6,926 nucleotides of DNA from GCA-002790365 sp964486645. GTDB taxonomy: Bacteria > Bacteroidota > Ignavibacteria > Ignavibacteriales > Ignavibacteriaceae. Position 1 is the stretch's first letter. Every line of letters begins with the position of its first letter. Where the stretch lies: NCBI GenBank assembly GCA_964486645.1, contig CAZAOG010000138.1:1-6926 (forward strand), given 5' to 3'. Positions 1 through 6,673 of the stretch are shown in pieces. Under the pieces are notes generated by a model that did not search any database, had not been told where the DNA came from, and saw only the letters and a program-made list of their open reading frames with translations. Position numbers and translations under genes: made by a program.

Positions 1-31
1 TTTAATTATTGATATTAAACACAAACAAACA

Positions 32-52
32 GGCTGCTGCAGACCGGTTTTT
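32..52 (+). terminator. weak terminator-like hairpin
   Basis: GGCTG (32-36) can pair with CAG-A-CC (40-45) around a CTG loop, with one bulged A, and TTTTT follows at 48-52. This could end a gene lying to the left of the window, but the stem is only five pairs and no upstream gene is visible to support it. The nested palindromes CTGCAG and ACCGGT give the same segment other possible pairings. Confidence 0.2.
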
Positions 53-187
53 CATATAATTTTACAGGACTTCTGAAAAATTATTTTTTAATTAAATTTT
101 TTCCGATTAACCAAGTCCTATCTTAAACTATTAATATCTCTACTATCCTACAAATATTCCGCTTATACAACTTTTCTTTACAATAAA

Positions 188-216
188 TACACTTTCATAT
201 ATTTTTTACTTATAAT
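188..216 (+). promoter_or_regulatory. candidate promoter of the partner-switching operon
   Basis: A perfect TATAAT lies at 211-216, with a poor -35 match (TACACT, 188-193) at 17-nt spacing. Transcription would start near 223 and leave a leader of about 60 nt before the first ATG at 281. The leader is so AT-rich that -10 matches by chance are likely, and I saw no clear Bacteroidota-type TTTG/TAnnTTTG pair. The rest of 53-268 shows no gene and no RNA element I recognise. Confidence 0.3.
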
Positions 217-280
217 GAATAATCGGCTTTGGTAAATTACGTTTTACCTAAAAATAGAATTAATTTTTTTGGAGAAAAAT

Positions 281-634
281 ATGACAGAGTTTAACACTTC
301 CACAAAAGAAATAGGCGACGTAAATGTTGTTTATTTAAATGGTTTTTTAGATGCTCATACAGCTCCGGTATTGGAGAATACTTTCTCATCTTTGGTTGAA
401 CAAAATAAGTTTAAATTGGTAATTAATATGAAAGATTTAGCATACATAAGCAGCGCAGGTCTTGGAGTATTTATGGCATTTATTGAAAAGATGAGAGAAA
501 ACAAGGGTGACATTAAATTAACTTCGATGAATGAAAAAGTGTTTAACATTTTTGATTTGCTCGGCTTTCCGCTTTTATATGAAATATTTGACAATGAAGA
601 AGATGCGGTGAACAAATTTTCGGAAGTCAGTTAA
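281..634 (+). CDS. STAS-domain anti-sigma factor antagonist (SpoIIAA/RsbV-like)
   Basis: A 117-residue single STAS domain, the usual length for SpoIIAA/RsbV proteins. It opens with the typical beta strands (about residues 9-22, ending in the LNGFLDAHTAP motif) and carries the phosphorylation loop YISSAGLGVF at 55-64. Ser57 or Ser58 is the expected phosphoacceptor; by alignment with RsbV the first is more likely. In the family the unphosphorylated form binds and sequesters the serine kinase anti-sigma factor, while phosphorylation releases it. I chose the ATG at 281 because GGAG at 271-274 lies at good spacing; a TTG at 269 in the same frame would put the ribosome site inside the gene. It is first in a four-gene operon, 4 nt before the cognate kinase. 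The family call is firm, the partner protein is inferred from adjacency, and no specific gene name is justified. Confidence 0.93.
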   Translation: MTEFNTSTKEIGDVNVVYLNGFLDAHTAPVLENTFSSLVEQNKFKLVINMKDLAYISSAGLGVFMAFIEKMRENKGDIKLTSMNEKVFNIFDLLGFPLLYEIFDNEEDAVNKFSEVS

Positions 635-638
635 AGGT

Positions 639-1076
639 ATGGATAAATCGATGAACGTTAATGAGAATAAATTAACTGTAAAGAGCAGTACTTCTAATTT
701 AATTAGAATAAGAAAATTTATAAATAACAAAGCCAAAGCCTGCGGCTTCACATCCAAAGAAATTGAAAACATAGTGCTTGCCGTTGATGAAGCGTGCACT
801 AATATTATTGAACATTCATACCACTCAAAACCGGATTTAAATATTGAAATTACCGTTTCATTTTCAAACGATACCTTTAGAATAAAAATTATTGATTACG
901 GTGAAACCTTTGAACCAAATTCAATTAAAGAATTAAACTTGGAAACATACCATAAACAAAGAAGAGTAGGCGGCTTGGGTGTGTACCTTATGAAAACATT
1001 GATGGACGAGGTTAATTATTCATCGGTAAAAGGCAAATATAACCAGGTAATATTGACTAAAAAATTAACACTTTAA
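639..1076 (+). CDS. RsbW/SpoIIAB-like serine kinase, anti-sigma-type regulator
   Basis: A 145-residue GHKL ATPase of the HATPase_c_2 type, matching the family length. The N-box is visible as VDEACTNIIEH (49-59), with catalytic Glu51 and Mg-binding Asn55. The G1 box is D86-Y-G88 and the G2 box is GGLGVYLMKTLMDEV (111-125). These kinases phosphorylate a STAS partner on serine and sequester an output protein, classically a sigma factor. The adjacent upstream STAS gene is the obvious substrate. The start is uncertain: at ATG 639 the AAAGG (633-637) sits too close, whereas ATG 651 (Met5) would have it about 13 nt away; either leaves the domain intact. All nucleotide-binding motifs look intact, so it should be an active kinase. 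No sigma factor is nearby, so its output target cannot be read from this window. Confidence 0.92.
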   Translation: MDKSMNVNENKLTVKSSTSNLIRIRKFINNKAKACGFTSKEIENIVLAVDEACTNIIEHSYHSKPDLNIEITVSFSNDTFRIKIIDYGETFEPNSIKELNLETYHKQRRVGGLGVYLMKTLMDEVNYSSVKGKYNQVILTKKLTL

Positions 1077-1078
1077 AA

Positions 1079-2758
1079 ATGACATCTTCTGACGGTTTAA
1101 GAATAAAAAGGAACTTAAATGCACTGGTTGAATTCAGTAAGGTTGTAAACTCCAGCCTTGATTTAAAATTTATTTTAAACAATATTCTGCTTACTTGTAT
1201 GGGCAAATTTTTTGCAACCAAGGGCGCAATAGCAATAAACAAAGACGGACTGTTGAAAATTATGATCTCAAAAGGTATGCCCGACGGTTTCGAAGAAAAA
1301 TTTCCTACAATTACCATTAAAGATGCAATTAATAAAACAGGACAATTAAATAAAATAACTAACTTCGGCAGTTTTGTCTGCATTGAATCCATACAAGCCA
1401 TAGACAAACATATCGGTACAATTTTTCTCGGTGAAAAACTTAACAAAATTCCTTATTCAAACGAAGATATACAATTTTTAAGAACAATATTAAATATTTC
1501 CGCAACGGCAATTCAAAACTCGATGGTTATTAACGAACTTAAACTTGTTAACCGCACCTTGGATACAAGAATTAACAGGCTGAATTCTCTGTTTGAATTA
1601 AGCAAGGAATTCGGTTTGTTTGCAGAATCCGCCAAAGTTGCAAAGCTGCTTGTATATTCTATCATCGGGCAGTTTATGATTTCCAAATATGCCGTTTTAA
1701 TTATTGAAAACGATGAGCTGAAATTAATTGATTCAAAATTTCCCGAAAGTCAATTGGAAAATTATTTTATGAAAATAAATATTGAGAAATTTGATACTTC
1801 GATTGACGGGAATCAACTGAAAGAAAAATACAACTATCTTTTCGAACTCGGTGTTTCATTAATTGTCCCGATGCAGATACAGGGAAAAACCAAGGGACTT
1901 ATTTTATTAAGCGGAAGAATAAACAAACAACCGTTCACCGAAGCAGACATTGAGTTTATTTATTCCGTCGGCAGCTTGGCAATTATTTCACTTGAAAATA
2001 GAAGACTATTTAAAGAAGAATTAGAGAAGCACAAATTAGAAGAAGAATTGGACCTTGCCAGGGATATTCAAAAAAATCTGCTGCCCAGAGAAATTTTACA
2101 ACTTAATAATTTTGAAATTTCAGCCGAAAACATCTCTTCAAAACAAGTTGGCGGAGACTATTTTGACGTAATACCCGCAGACAATGAAAACTGTTACATT
2201 GCCATTGCCGACGTATCAGGTAAAGGTGTTCCGGCCTCTCTGCTTATGGCAAATCTTCAGGCTTTCTTAAAATCCATCTGCCGACAGAGAATTGACTTGG
2301 TTGAAGGAACCTCAATGATAAATGATTTAATTTCGGAAAATGTAACCGGAGGAAAATTTATAACTTTCTTTTGGGCCACAATCAACGATAAAAATAAAAC
2401 CATCAGCTATGTTAATGCCGGGCATAATCCCCCGCTGCTTGTCCGCAACGGAAAAATAATTAAATTGAAAAAAGGCGGAATGATATTGGGTGTTATGCCT
2501 ACAAAGGAACCATATTTAACCGAAACTTTACAATTGGAAAGAGATGATCTTCTCGTTTTATTTACGGACGGCATAACCGAGGCTATGGACAAGGAACAAA
2601 ATGAATATTCCGATGAAAGACTTGAATCACAAGTCCTCTCTCTGAGAAATAAATCGGCAAAAGAGGTTCTAAAATCCATACAGGCTGATGTAAAAATTTT
2701 CACAAACGGAGCCGTGCAATCGGATGACATTACTTTGGTTGTTATAAAAGTAAAATAA
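1079..2758 (+). CDS. GAF-GAF-PP2C (SpoIIE/RsbU-type) serine phosphatase
   Basis: A 559-residue soluble protein without membrane segments. Two GAF-like sensor domains (about 12-150 and 165-308) each start with the usual amphipathic helix (e.g. VEFSKVVNSSLDLKFIL, 17-33). A coiled-coil linker (about 305-335) ends in LDLARDIQKNLLP, the signature joint before RsbU-type phosphatase domains. The SpoIIE-type PP2C domain (about 336-559) has its metal-binding motifs: GGDYFD (358-363, Asp360), ADVSGKGVPASL around Asp378, NAGHNPPLL, FTDGITEAMD with Asp497, and the C-terminal DDITLVV (Asp549/Asp550). It should dephosphorylate the phospho-STAS protein encoded two genes upstream and so switch the kinase off. 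The GAF ligands cannot be deduced. The ATG at 1079 is only 2 nt after the kinase stop, with no clear Shine-Dalgarno, suggesting translational coupling. It is paralogous to the next gene over the last GAF, linker and PP2C. Confidence 0.93.
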   Translation: MTSSDGLRIKRNLNALVEFSKVVNSSLDLKFILNNILLTCMGKFFATKGAIAINKDGLLKIMISKGMPDGFEEKFPTITIKDAINKTGQLNKITNFGSFVCIESIQAIDKHIGTIFLGEKLNKIPYSNEDIQFLRTILNISATAIQNSMVINELKLVNRTLDTRINRLNSLFELSKEFGLFAESAKVAKLLVYSIIGQFMISKYAVLIIENDELKLIDSKFPESQLENYFMKINIEKFDTSIDGNQLKEKYNYLFELGVSLIVPMQIQGKTKGLILLSGRINKQPFTEADIEFIYSVGSLAIISLENRRLFKEELEKHKLEEELDLARDIQKNLLPREILQLNNFEISAENISSKQVGGDYFDVIPADNENCYIAIADVSGKGVPASLLMANLQAFLKSICRQRIDLVEGTSMINDLISENVTGGKFITFFWATINDKNKTISYVNAGHNPPLLVRNGKIIKLKKGGMILGVMPTKEPYLTETLQLERDDLLVLFTDGITEAMDKEQNEYSDERLESQVLSLRNKSAKEVLKSIQADVKIFTNGAVQSDDITLVVIKVK

Positions 2759-2766
2759 AAAATTAA

Positions 2767-5328
2767 ATGAAAATCAGTCAGAAAGTATATAATAAAAACA
2801 GGACGAAATTTTTATCAATTTTGTCTTTTCTAATATTATTTATTGCATTGGTAAATGTTTACTATACCGTGGAAATAAATGTTACTTCCAATGACGAATG
2901 TTTGTGGGTGCCGCAAAAAATCAATGCAGACAGCAGTGCTATTTTTATTAAGTTAGTAAAAGAAAACGGCGTAGCTTGGAATGCAGGAATAAGAAACGAT
3001 GATCAACTGCTGGCTATCGACAATATCCCTATTAAAACAACGATGCAGGCACAGGCAATTCTCAACAAGTTTAATAGCGGAGAGTTAGCGGATTACACCG
3101 TACTGCAAAAAGGTAAAATACTTAAAACCAAGGTTTATGTAAAAAAACTTATAAATTTTGGCGATTTTTCACTTGCTCTCTTCGGATTGATCTGGTTTGT
3201 AATAGGATATCTGGTACTTGCATCAAAACCTGACGGACTTATACAAAAATTGTTTTTTGCACTCGGTACGGCAACTGTATTAACGGGTATGCAGGTAATA
3301 TTAAAATCATTTTCATTTTCTGATTCACCCGGTTACTCTGAGTCTATAATTATACCCGCTATATCATTCCTTTGGGCTTTGGGCTTTGCTTCTCTTCCCT
3401 CGATAATTTTATATTTTTATTGGGTATTCCCCAAGCCATTTAAATTTATAGAAAGTAATGCCGTAAAAATCCTTTTAGTATTAATACCGGTTATTCTTTT
3501 TAGTCTTATTATTGTATACATATACATGACCTTTGTGACACAAAAAATGAATGTTTTTTATTTCATGAAATTAATGAGTATACTAAGTCTTCTGCTTGGG
3601 ATAAGCTATATAATCGGCTGGATATCCTTAATTATAAGTTACCGAAGGTTAAAAGAAAAAAAAGAAAAACGCCCTATTTTTATCGTGCTTTTAGCAAGCA
3701 CAATAGCTATAGCAGCAAGCATTTATACATCAACAATAGCCCCTGCTTTAACAGATACAATTTTTAATTCGCCCGAATATTACACCCCGATTGTTCTTAT
3801 TACACTTGTTCCTTTGGCTTTCGGATACTCAATTTATAAATACCAATTAATAGACGTCAGCATTGTTGTAAAAAATACAATTATTTACGGAGCAGCAACA
3901 CTTTCTTTAGCTGCCGTTTATTTCTTTATTATTTATGTTATGGGTCAAAGTATAAGCAAAGCCATCGGTACCGAATATCAAGGATTAATTGCCGGAGTGT
4001 TGTTTGTTATTTTTGCCGTTATTTTTCAATCGTCCAAAGATAAATTTCAAGATTTCATTACGGCAAAGTTTTATCCCGAACAATTTGCATATAGAAAAGT
4101 ACTGTTAAAATTTAGTTCCGAAGTTACTACGCTGGTTGGTTTGGATAATATATTAAATTCAATGATGGAAACCTTTGTTGAAGAACTTAAAATAAAAAAA
4201 TTAGCAATTTTTATTCAAGGTCCTAAAAACAGCAACCTTATTCTTATGAAGAGCGTGGGGATAGAAAATAAAGATTTAAAAATTAAAAGCGGAATTTTAG
4301 CTCATTATGTTGAACAAAAAAGTTTAGTCTCAAAAAGATTTGTAATTGATAGAGAAAATTTTGAATTGGTTTTCCCCGATATTCTTGATGACCTGAAAAA
4401 AGAAGAAATTTATACAATCATACCGATGATAATGAAATCAAAGATTGTGGGATTATTAATGTTCGGATTAAAACATTCGGGCGCTCAATTTGCAGGTAAA
4501 GATTTAGAATTACTCTGTGCAACTGCAAACCAATCGGCTATTTCTATTGAAAATGCCCGCTTATACAAAACCGAAACGGAAAAACTTAAAATTGAAAAAG
4601 AGTTGGACCTTGCAAGAAACATTCAGCAAGGTCTGCTTCCCAAATGTATTCCTGACGTTGATGGACTTGATGTTTGCGGTGAAATGATTCCTGCAATGAA
4701 AATAGGAGGAGATTATTTTGATCTTATTCCGGTTGACGGCGATAGGTCTAAACTCTACGTTATTATTGGAGACGTTTCGGGCAAGGGTCTGCCTGCTTCT
4801 TTGTATATGACCAAAGTGCAAACTATGATTCAGTTTGCCTGTACATCCGATAAATCCCCCAAAGAAATTCTAACTGAAATAAATAGAAAATTTTACGATT
4901 CCATTGAAAGAAATTCATTTGTAACTATGTCTATAGGTTTGTTTGATTACGACAAAAAAATACTGACTTTTTGTCGTGCCGGACATATGCCGTTGTATGT
5001 TTCAAGAGACGGTAAAATAGTAAAATATCAAAGCCGCGGATTGGGTGTAGGATTAGACAACGGTAAAGTTTTTGAAAAAACTCTTGTTCAGGAAGTAATA
5101 CCCATTAAAAGCGGAGAATCATTTGCTTTCTTTTCGGATGGAATTACCGAAGCGATGAACGAGCAAACCGAACTTTTCGATGATAACAGACTTACGGCAA
5201 TTCTCGGCAAAATTGCAAAAAGTACTGCAACCGAGCAGGTAAACGCCATTTTTGAAGCAGTTAAAAAATTCAGGGGTAATGCAGAACCGAACGATGATAT
5301 GACCTTGGTTATCGTTAAAGTAAAATAA
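2767..5328 (+). CDS. membrane PDZ-multi-TM-GAF-PP2C (SpoIIE-type) phosphatase
   Basis: An 853-residue transmembrane receptor phosphatase. Order: TM1 (about 14-35); PDZ-like domain (about 57-127, containing NGVAWNAGIRNDDQLLAIDN); about nine more hydrophobic segments (near 134-153, 159-181, 193-220, 233-256, 268-292, 303-327, 339-357, 371-392, 404-420); GAF domain (about 443-597); coiled-coil linker ending LDLARNIQQGLLP (613-625); and a PP2C domain with GGDYFD (647-652), GDVSGKG (Asp669), FSDGITEAM (Asp791) and NDDMTLV (Asp843/Asp844). All metal ligands look present. Positive loops (SYRRLKEKKEKRP after TM6) and the TM count put both ends in the cytoplasm and the PDZ domain outside. PLAFGYSIYKYQLIDVSI (349-366) resembles the membrane bundle of 7TM-type sensor kinases. 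It probably senses an envelope or extracellular cue and dephosphorylates the same STAS protein. It starts 8 nt after the previous stop without a Shine-Dalgarno. The ligand is unknown. Confidence 0.92.
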   Translation: MKISQKVYNKNRTKFLSILSFLILFIALVNVYYTVEINVTSNDECLWVPQKINADSSAIFIKLVKENGVAWNAGIRNDDQLLAIDNIPIKTTMQAQAILNKFNSGELADYTVLQKGKILKTKVYVKKLINFGDFSLALFGLIWFVIGYLVLASKPDGLIQKLFFALGTATVLTGMQVILKSFSFSDSPGYSESIIIPAISFLWALGFASLPSIILYFYWVFPKPFKFIESNAVKILLVLIPVILFSLIIVYIYMTFVTQKMNVFYFMKLMSILSLLLGISYIIGWISLIISYRRLKEKKEKRPIFIVLLASTIAIAASIYTSTIAPALTDTIFNSPEYYTPIVLITLVPLAFGYSIYKYQLIDVSIVVKNTIIYGAATLSLAAVYFFIIYVMGQSISKAIGTEYQGLIAGVLFVIFAVIFQSSKDKFQDFITAKFYPEQFAYRKVLLKFSSEVTTLVGLDNILNSMMETFVEELKIKKLAIFIQGPKNSNLILMKSVGIENKDLKIKSGILAHYVEQKSLVSKRFVIDRENFELVFPDILDDLKKEEIYTIIPMIMKSKIVGLLMFGLKHSGAQFAGKDLELLCATANQSAISIENARLYKTETEKLKIEKELDLARNIQQGLLPKCIPDVDGLDVCGEMIPAMKIGGDYFDLIPVDGDRSKLYVIIGDVSGKGLPASLYMTKVQTMIQFACTSDKSPKEILTEINRKFYDSIERNSFVTMSIGLFDYDKKILTFCRAGHMPLYVSRDGKIVKYQSRGLGVGLDNGKVFEKTLVQEVIPIKSGESFAFFSDGITEAMNEQTELFDDNRLTAILGKIAKSTATEQVNAIFEAVKKFRGNAEPNDDMTLVIVKVK

Positions 5329-5407
5329 ATTTTATAAGCTTAGGTAAATTATTTATCGGTAGAATTTGTTTAATTCGTTAGGACTGAAAACAGAACAAAA
5401 AAAAGAA

Positions 5408-5566
5408 GAGGCTGTCTCAAAAGTGTAAATTTCGTTTTAACCCACAATCCGGCCTGCCGGCTGGCAAGTTCAATCGTGCGATTTTAAGCAAAAAACGAGA
5501 TTTATTTTAACCGTTTTACTTGTGCACCTTTGGTGTAACGGTTTTCCGTACTTTTGAGCCAGCTCC
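5408..5566. repeat. 159-bp mini-element with terminal inverted repeats (MITE-like)
   Basis: The left end GAGGCTGTCTCAAAAGT (5408-5424) is an inverted match (14 of 17) to 5550-5566, whose reverse complement is GGAGCTGGCTCAAAAGT. Between these ends lie two further dyads. AAATTTCGTTTT (5427-5438) pairs with AAAACGAGATTT (5492-5503) at 11 of 12. AACCGTT (5509-5515) pairs perfectly with AACGGTT (5537-5543) and encloses CACC-TTT-GGTG. GC-rich imperfect palindromes (GCCTGCCGGCTGGC, 5452-5465, and AATCG-TG-CGATT, 5472-5483) fill the first loop. The whole can fold as a three-way junction. It has no ORF and sits between convergent genes. On the minus strand a T-rich run follows the left end (complement of 5397-5407), so it might also end transcription of the 5592-6002 gene. 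No target-site duplication was clear. The non-autonomous mobile-element reading is an inference. Confidence 0.55.
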
Positions 5567-5591
5567 ATTCTTTATCCATAAAAAATGATTT

Positions 5592-6002
5592 TTACATCAT
5601 ATAAGAGATTTTAACTTCCGACCATTTTTTACCGTTTTGTACTTCTAATTTATCAACTATCAGTACGCCATTCATAACCTTACCGTGTATTCTTGCATTT
5701 TTTGACATTTGCTGGGAGAGCTGTCCTGCCGGAATTGCAAGGACTATCATCTTTCCACTTTTTGTAAGTAAACCTACGGGAATACCCATACTGGCACAGG
5801 CAGCCGCACAAGCTTTAACCTGCATAGGCTTTCCATTCATTCCTTTAACCATATGATCGTTTCCGGCATTTGCTTTAGGCATCATTGAGTAACATTTGCC
5901 GTCTACCAATTTACCGGTGTAAGTATTATCACCGTGCGCTCCTGCAAACGTATAAGCAAATGTAACAGCTATCATTACTGCAAAAACTATTAATTTTTTC
6001 AT
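5592..6002 (-). CDS. small exported Cys/Met-containing protein, unknown function
   Basis: A 136-residue protein with an N-terminal signal peptide: KK, a hydrophobic core to about residue 19, and a likely signal peptidase I site after AGA (20-22). The mature part starts near HGDNTYTGKLVDGKCY. Visible motifs are GKLVDGKC (30-37, Cys37), a Met-, His- and Lys-containing loop (39-63), ACAAACASMGIPVGLL (64-79, with Cys65-x3-Cys69), and a C-terminal beta-rich part with HGKVMNGVLIVDKLEV (106-121). The pattern 'G-x-VVD-x-x-C ... C-A-x-x-C-x-x-x-G-I-P-x-G-x-L ... G-x-V' recurs, as I recall, in small periplasmic proteins of several phyla, but I know no established function. Cysteines plus Met/His could suggest metal binding or a disulfide; this is speculation. 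The start is well supported by AAAAGG (6011-6016 on the complement), 8 nt before ATG. It is probably transcribed alone from the promoter candidate at 6066-6094. Confidence 0.85.
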   Translation of the reverse strand: MKKLIVFAVMIAVTFAYTFAGAHGDNTYTGKLVDGKCYSMMPKANAGNDHMVKGMNGKPMQVKACAAACASMGIPVGLLTKSGKMIVLAIPAGQLSQQMSKNARIHGKVMNGVLIVDKLEVQNGKKWSEVKISYMM

Positions 6003-6065
6003 TCCACTATCCTTTTATTTTTGATAAAAAATGGTTTGTTAGTTGGATTTAATATGTTGCAAACG

Positions 6066-6094
6066 AATATATTTATTTGTCGTATTTGCGACAA
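6066..6094 (-). promoter_or_regulatory. candidate promoter for the 5592-6002 gene
   Basis: On the minus strand, TTGTCG (6089-6094) as -35 and TATATT (6066-6071) as -10 are separated by exactly 17 nt, matching the sigma-70 consensus at 4 of 6 and 5 of 6 bases. The predicted start near 6059 gives a 5' leader of roughly 57 nt. The -35 box is itself one half of the dyad at 6077-6094, so a bound regulator would cover the promoter. In this phylogenetic group the housekeeping promoter may differ, which lowers confidence. Confidence 0.4.
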
Positions 6095-6103
6095 AATAAA
6101 TAT
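6069..6103. promoter_or_regulatory. operator-like dyad TTGTCG-N6-CGACAA in AT arms
   Basis: ATATTTATTTGTCG (6069-6082) and CGACAAAATAAATAT (6089-6103) are complementary over 14 pairs with one extra A in the right arm, separated by TATTTG. The core TGTCG-N6-CGACA has the half-site and spacer geometry of CRP/FNR-family operators (TGTGA-N6-TCACA in E. coli) with a C-G change. It overlaps the candidate promoter between -18 and -35, a position that would favour repression. It could instead be an RNA or DNA hairpin, but no T-run follows on either strand, so it is not a good terminator. Confidence 0.5.
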
Positions 6104-6169
6104 GAATTTAGGTCAAAAAACGAGTGGCAAAATTTAGTAATGAATAATTTTAATCGGGTTATCGGCTGT

Positions 6170-6195
6170 AAAAATATAAATCCGTATCGGCATTT
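6170..6195 (-). terminator. candidate intrinsic terminator of the 6198-6653 gene
   Basis: Read on the minus strand just after the TAG stop, AAAT-G-CCG pairs with CGG-ATTT around an ATA loop (6178-6195, one bulged G), followed by ATATTTTT (6170-6177). The position is right and a U-rich tail is present, but the stem is only seven pairs and mostly AT. If real, it separates transcription of the two minus-strand genes. Confidence 0.4.
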
Positions 6196-6197
6196 AC

Positions 6198-6653
6198 CTA
6201 TTCTATATATCTCATAGCTTTCAAATAGACTTCATACTTTTTTTTGTAAATATTTCGGGCAAAATGAAGTTCAACTATTACGCCTTTTTTTTGCAACGAA
6301 AAATTATTTACGGATAATGTATCTATCATAAATTTATTTAAAACAGAATTACGAATTACTTTGTTCAATGTTTTTTTTGCAGCTTTTTTGCTGTTAAAAT
6401 ATGCTGATGCTTCGGCTTGATAAACACCATCGGCATCCGACACAAAAACAATCTTTTTTGTTTTGCTTTGATAAAACATACAATCCATGTTTGGATTGCT
6501 TTTATCACGGAATGCGGGCTTGCCGTATTTTTTTAAGACAACAGAAGTTTTTTTTCCGATAAAATTATATACTTTTATGTCCTGAGCTTCGATAGTAAAG
6601 GCAATAAATAAAAAGAGAAGTATTGACAGGAAATAGGAAAGTTTTGTATTCAT
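6198..6653 (-). CDS. exported protein of unknown function
   Basis: A 151-residue protein I cannot assign to a family. It has a clear signal peptide: MNTK, a hydrophobic core (about 5-20), then IEA (21-23), a good signal peptidase I site giving a mature start at Gln24. The mature region begins IKVYNFIGKKTSVVLKKYGK (about 26-45), resembling the 'G-x-x-x-x-x-V-x-x-x-Y-G-x-P' opening of BamE/SmpA-like repeats where a helix meets a conserved Gly-Pro, but this is a weak resemblance. The rest alternates beta strands (FYQSKTKKIVFVSD) with a Lys-rich helix. There is a single cysteine in the NMDC context. AAAGGTGA (6658-6665 on the complement) sits 4 nt before the ATG, supporting this start. It is the upstream gene of two co-directional genes spaced by 195 nt, with its own terminator candidate, so co-transcription is not assumed. 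Confidence 0.8.
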   Translation of the reverse strand: MNTKLSYFLSILLFLFIAFTIEAQDIKVYNFIGKKTSVVLKKYGKPAFRDKSNPNMDCMFYQSKTKKIVFVSDADGVYQAEASAYFNSKKAAKKTLNKVIRNSVLNKFMIDTLSVNNFSLQKKGVIVELHFARNIYKKKYEVYLKAMRYIE

Positions 6654-6673
6654 TATATCACCTTTGAAATTTA

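Noticed and set aside
269..280. TTG start for the STAS gene adding four residues (MEKN)
   Set aside because: The GGAG ribosome site at 271-274 fits the ATG at 281; the TTG would lie before it, and the extra residues match nothing in the domain.
355..799. Overlapping minus-strand open frames opposite the STAS and kinase genes (86 and 74 codons)
   Set aside because: They are antisense to well-conserved domains, overlap each other, and give low-complexity hydrophobic proteins with no motifs.
1057..1446. 129-codon minus-strand frame opposite the first GAF domain
   Set aside because: It is a shadow of a clear coding region; the translation is Phe/Leu/Ile/Ser-rich, as expected from AT-rich antisense.
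2407..2730. 107-codon minus-strand frame opposite the PP2C domain
   Set aside because: It is antisense to the conserved GILG, DGITEAM and DDITLVV motifs and has no promoter or ribosome site.
4561..4821. 86-codon minus-strand frame opposite the second PP2C domain
   Set aside because: It is antisense to the LDLARNIQ and GGDYFD motifs; no independent coding signal.
5333..5353. TAAGCTTA palindrome after the operon as a terminator
   Set aside because: The stem is short and AT-only and no T-run follows; the downstream structured element is a better candidate for stopping transcription.
6160..6191. Direct repeat TATCGGC (6160-6166 and 6185-6191)
   Set aside because: Seven bases, and the second copy is part of the proposed terminator stem; too short to call a repeat.
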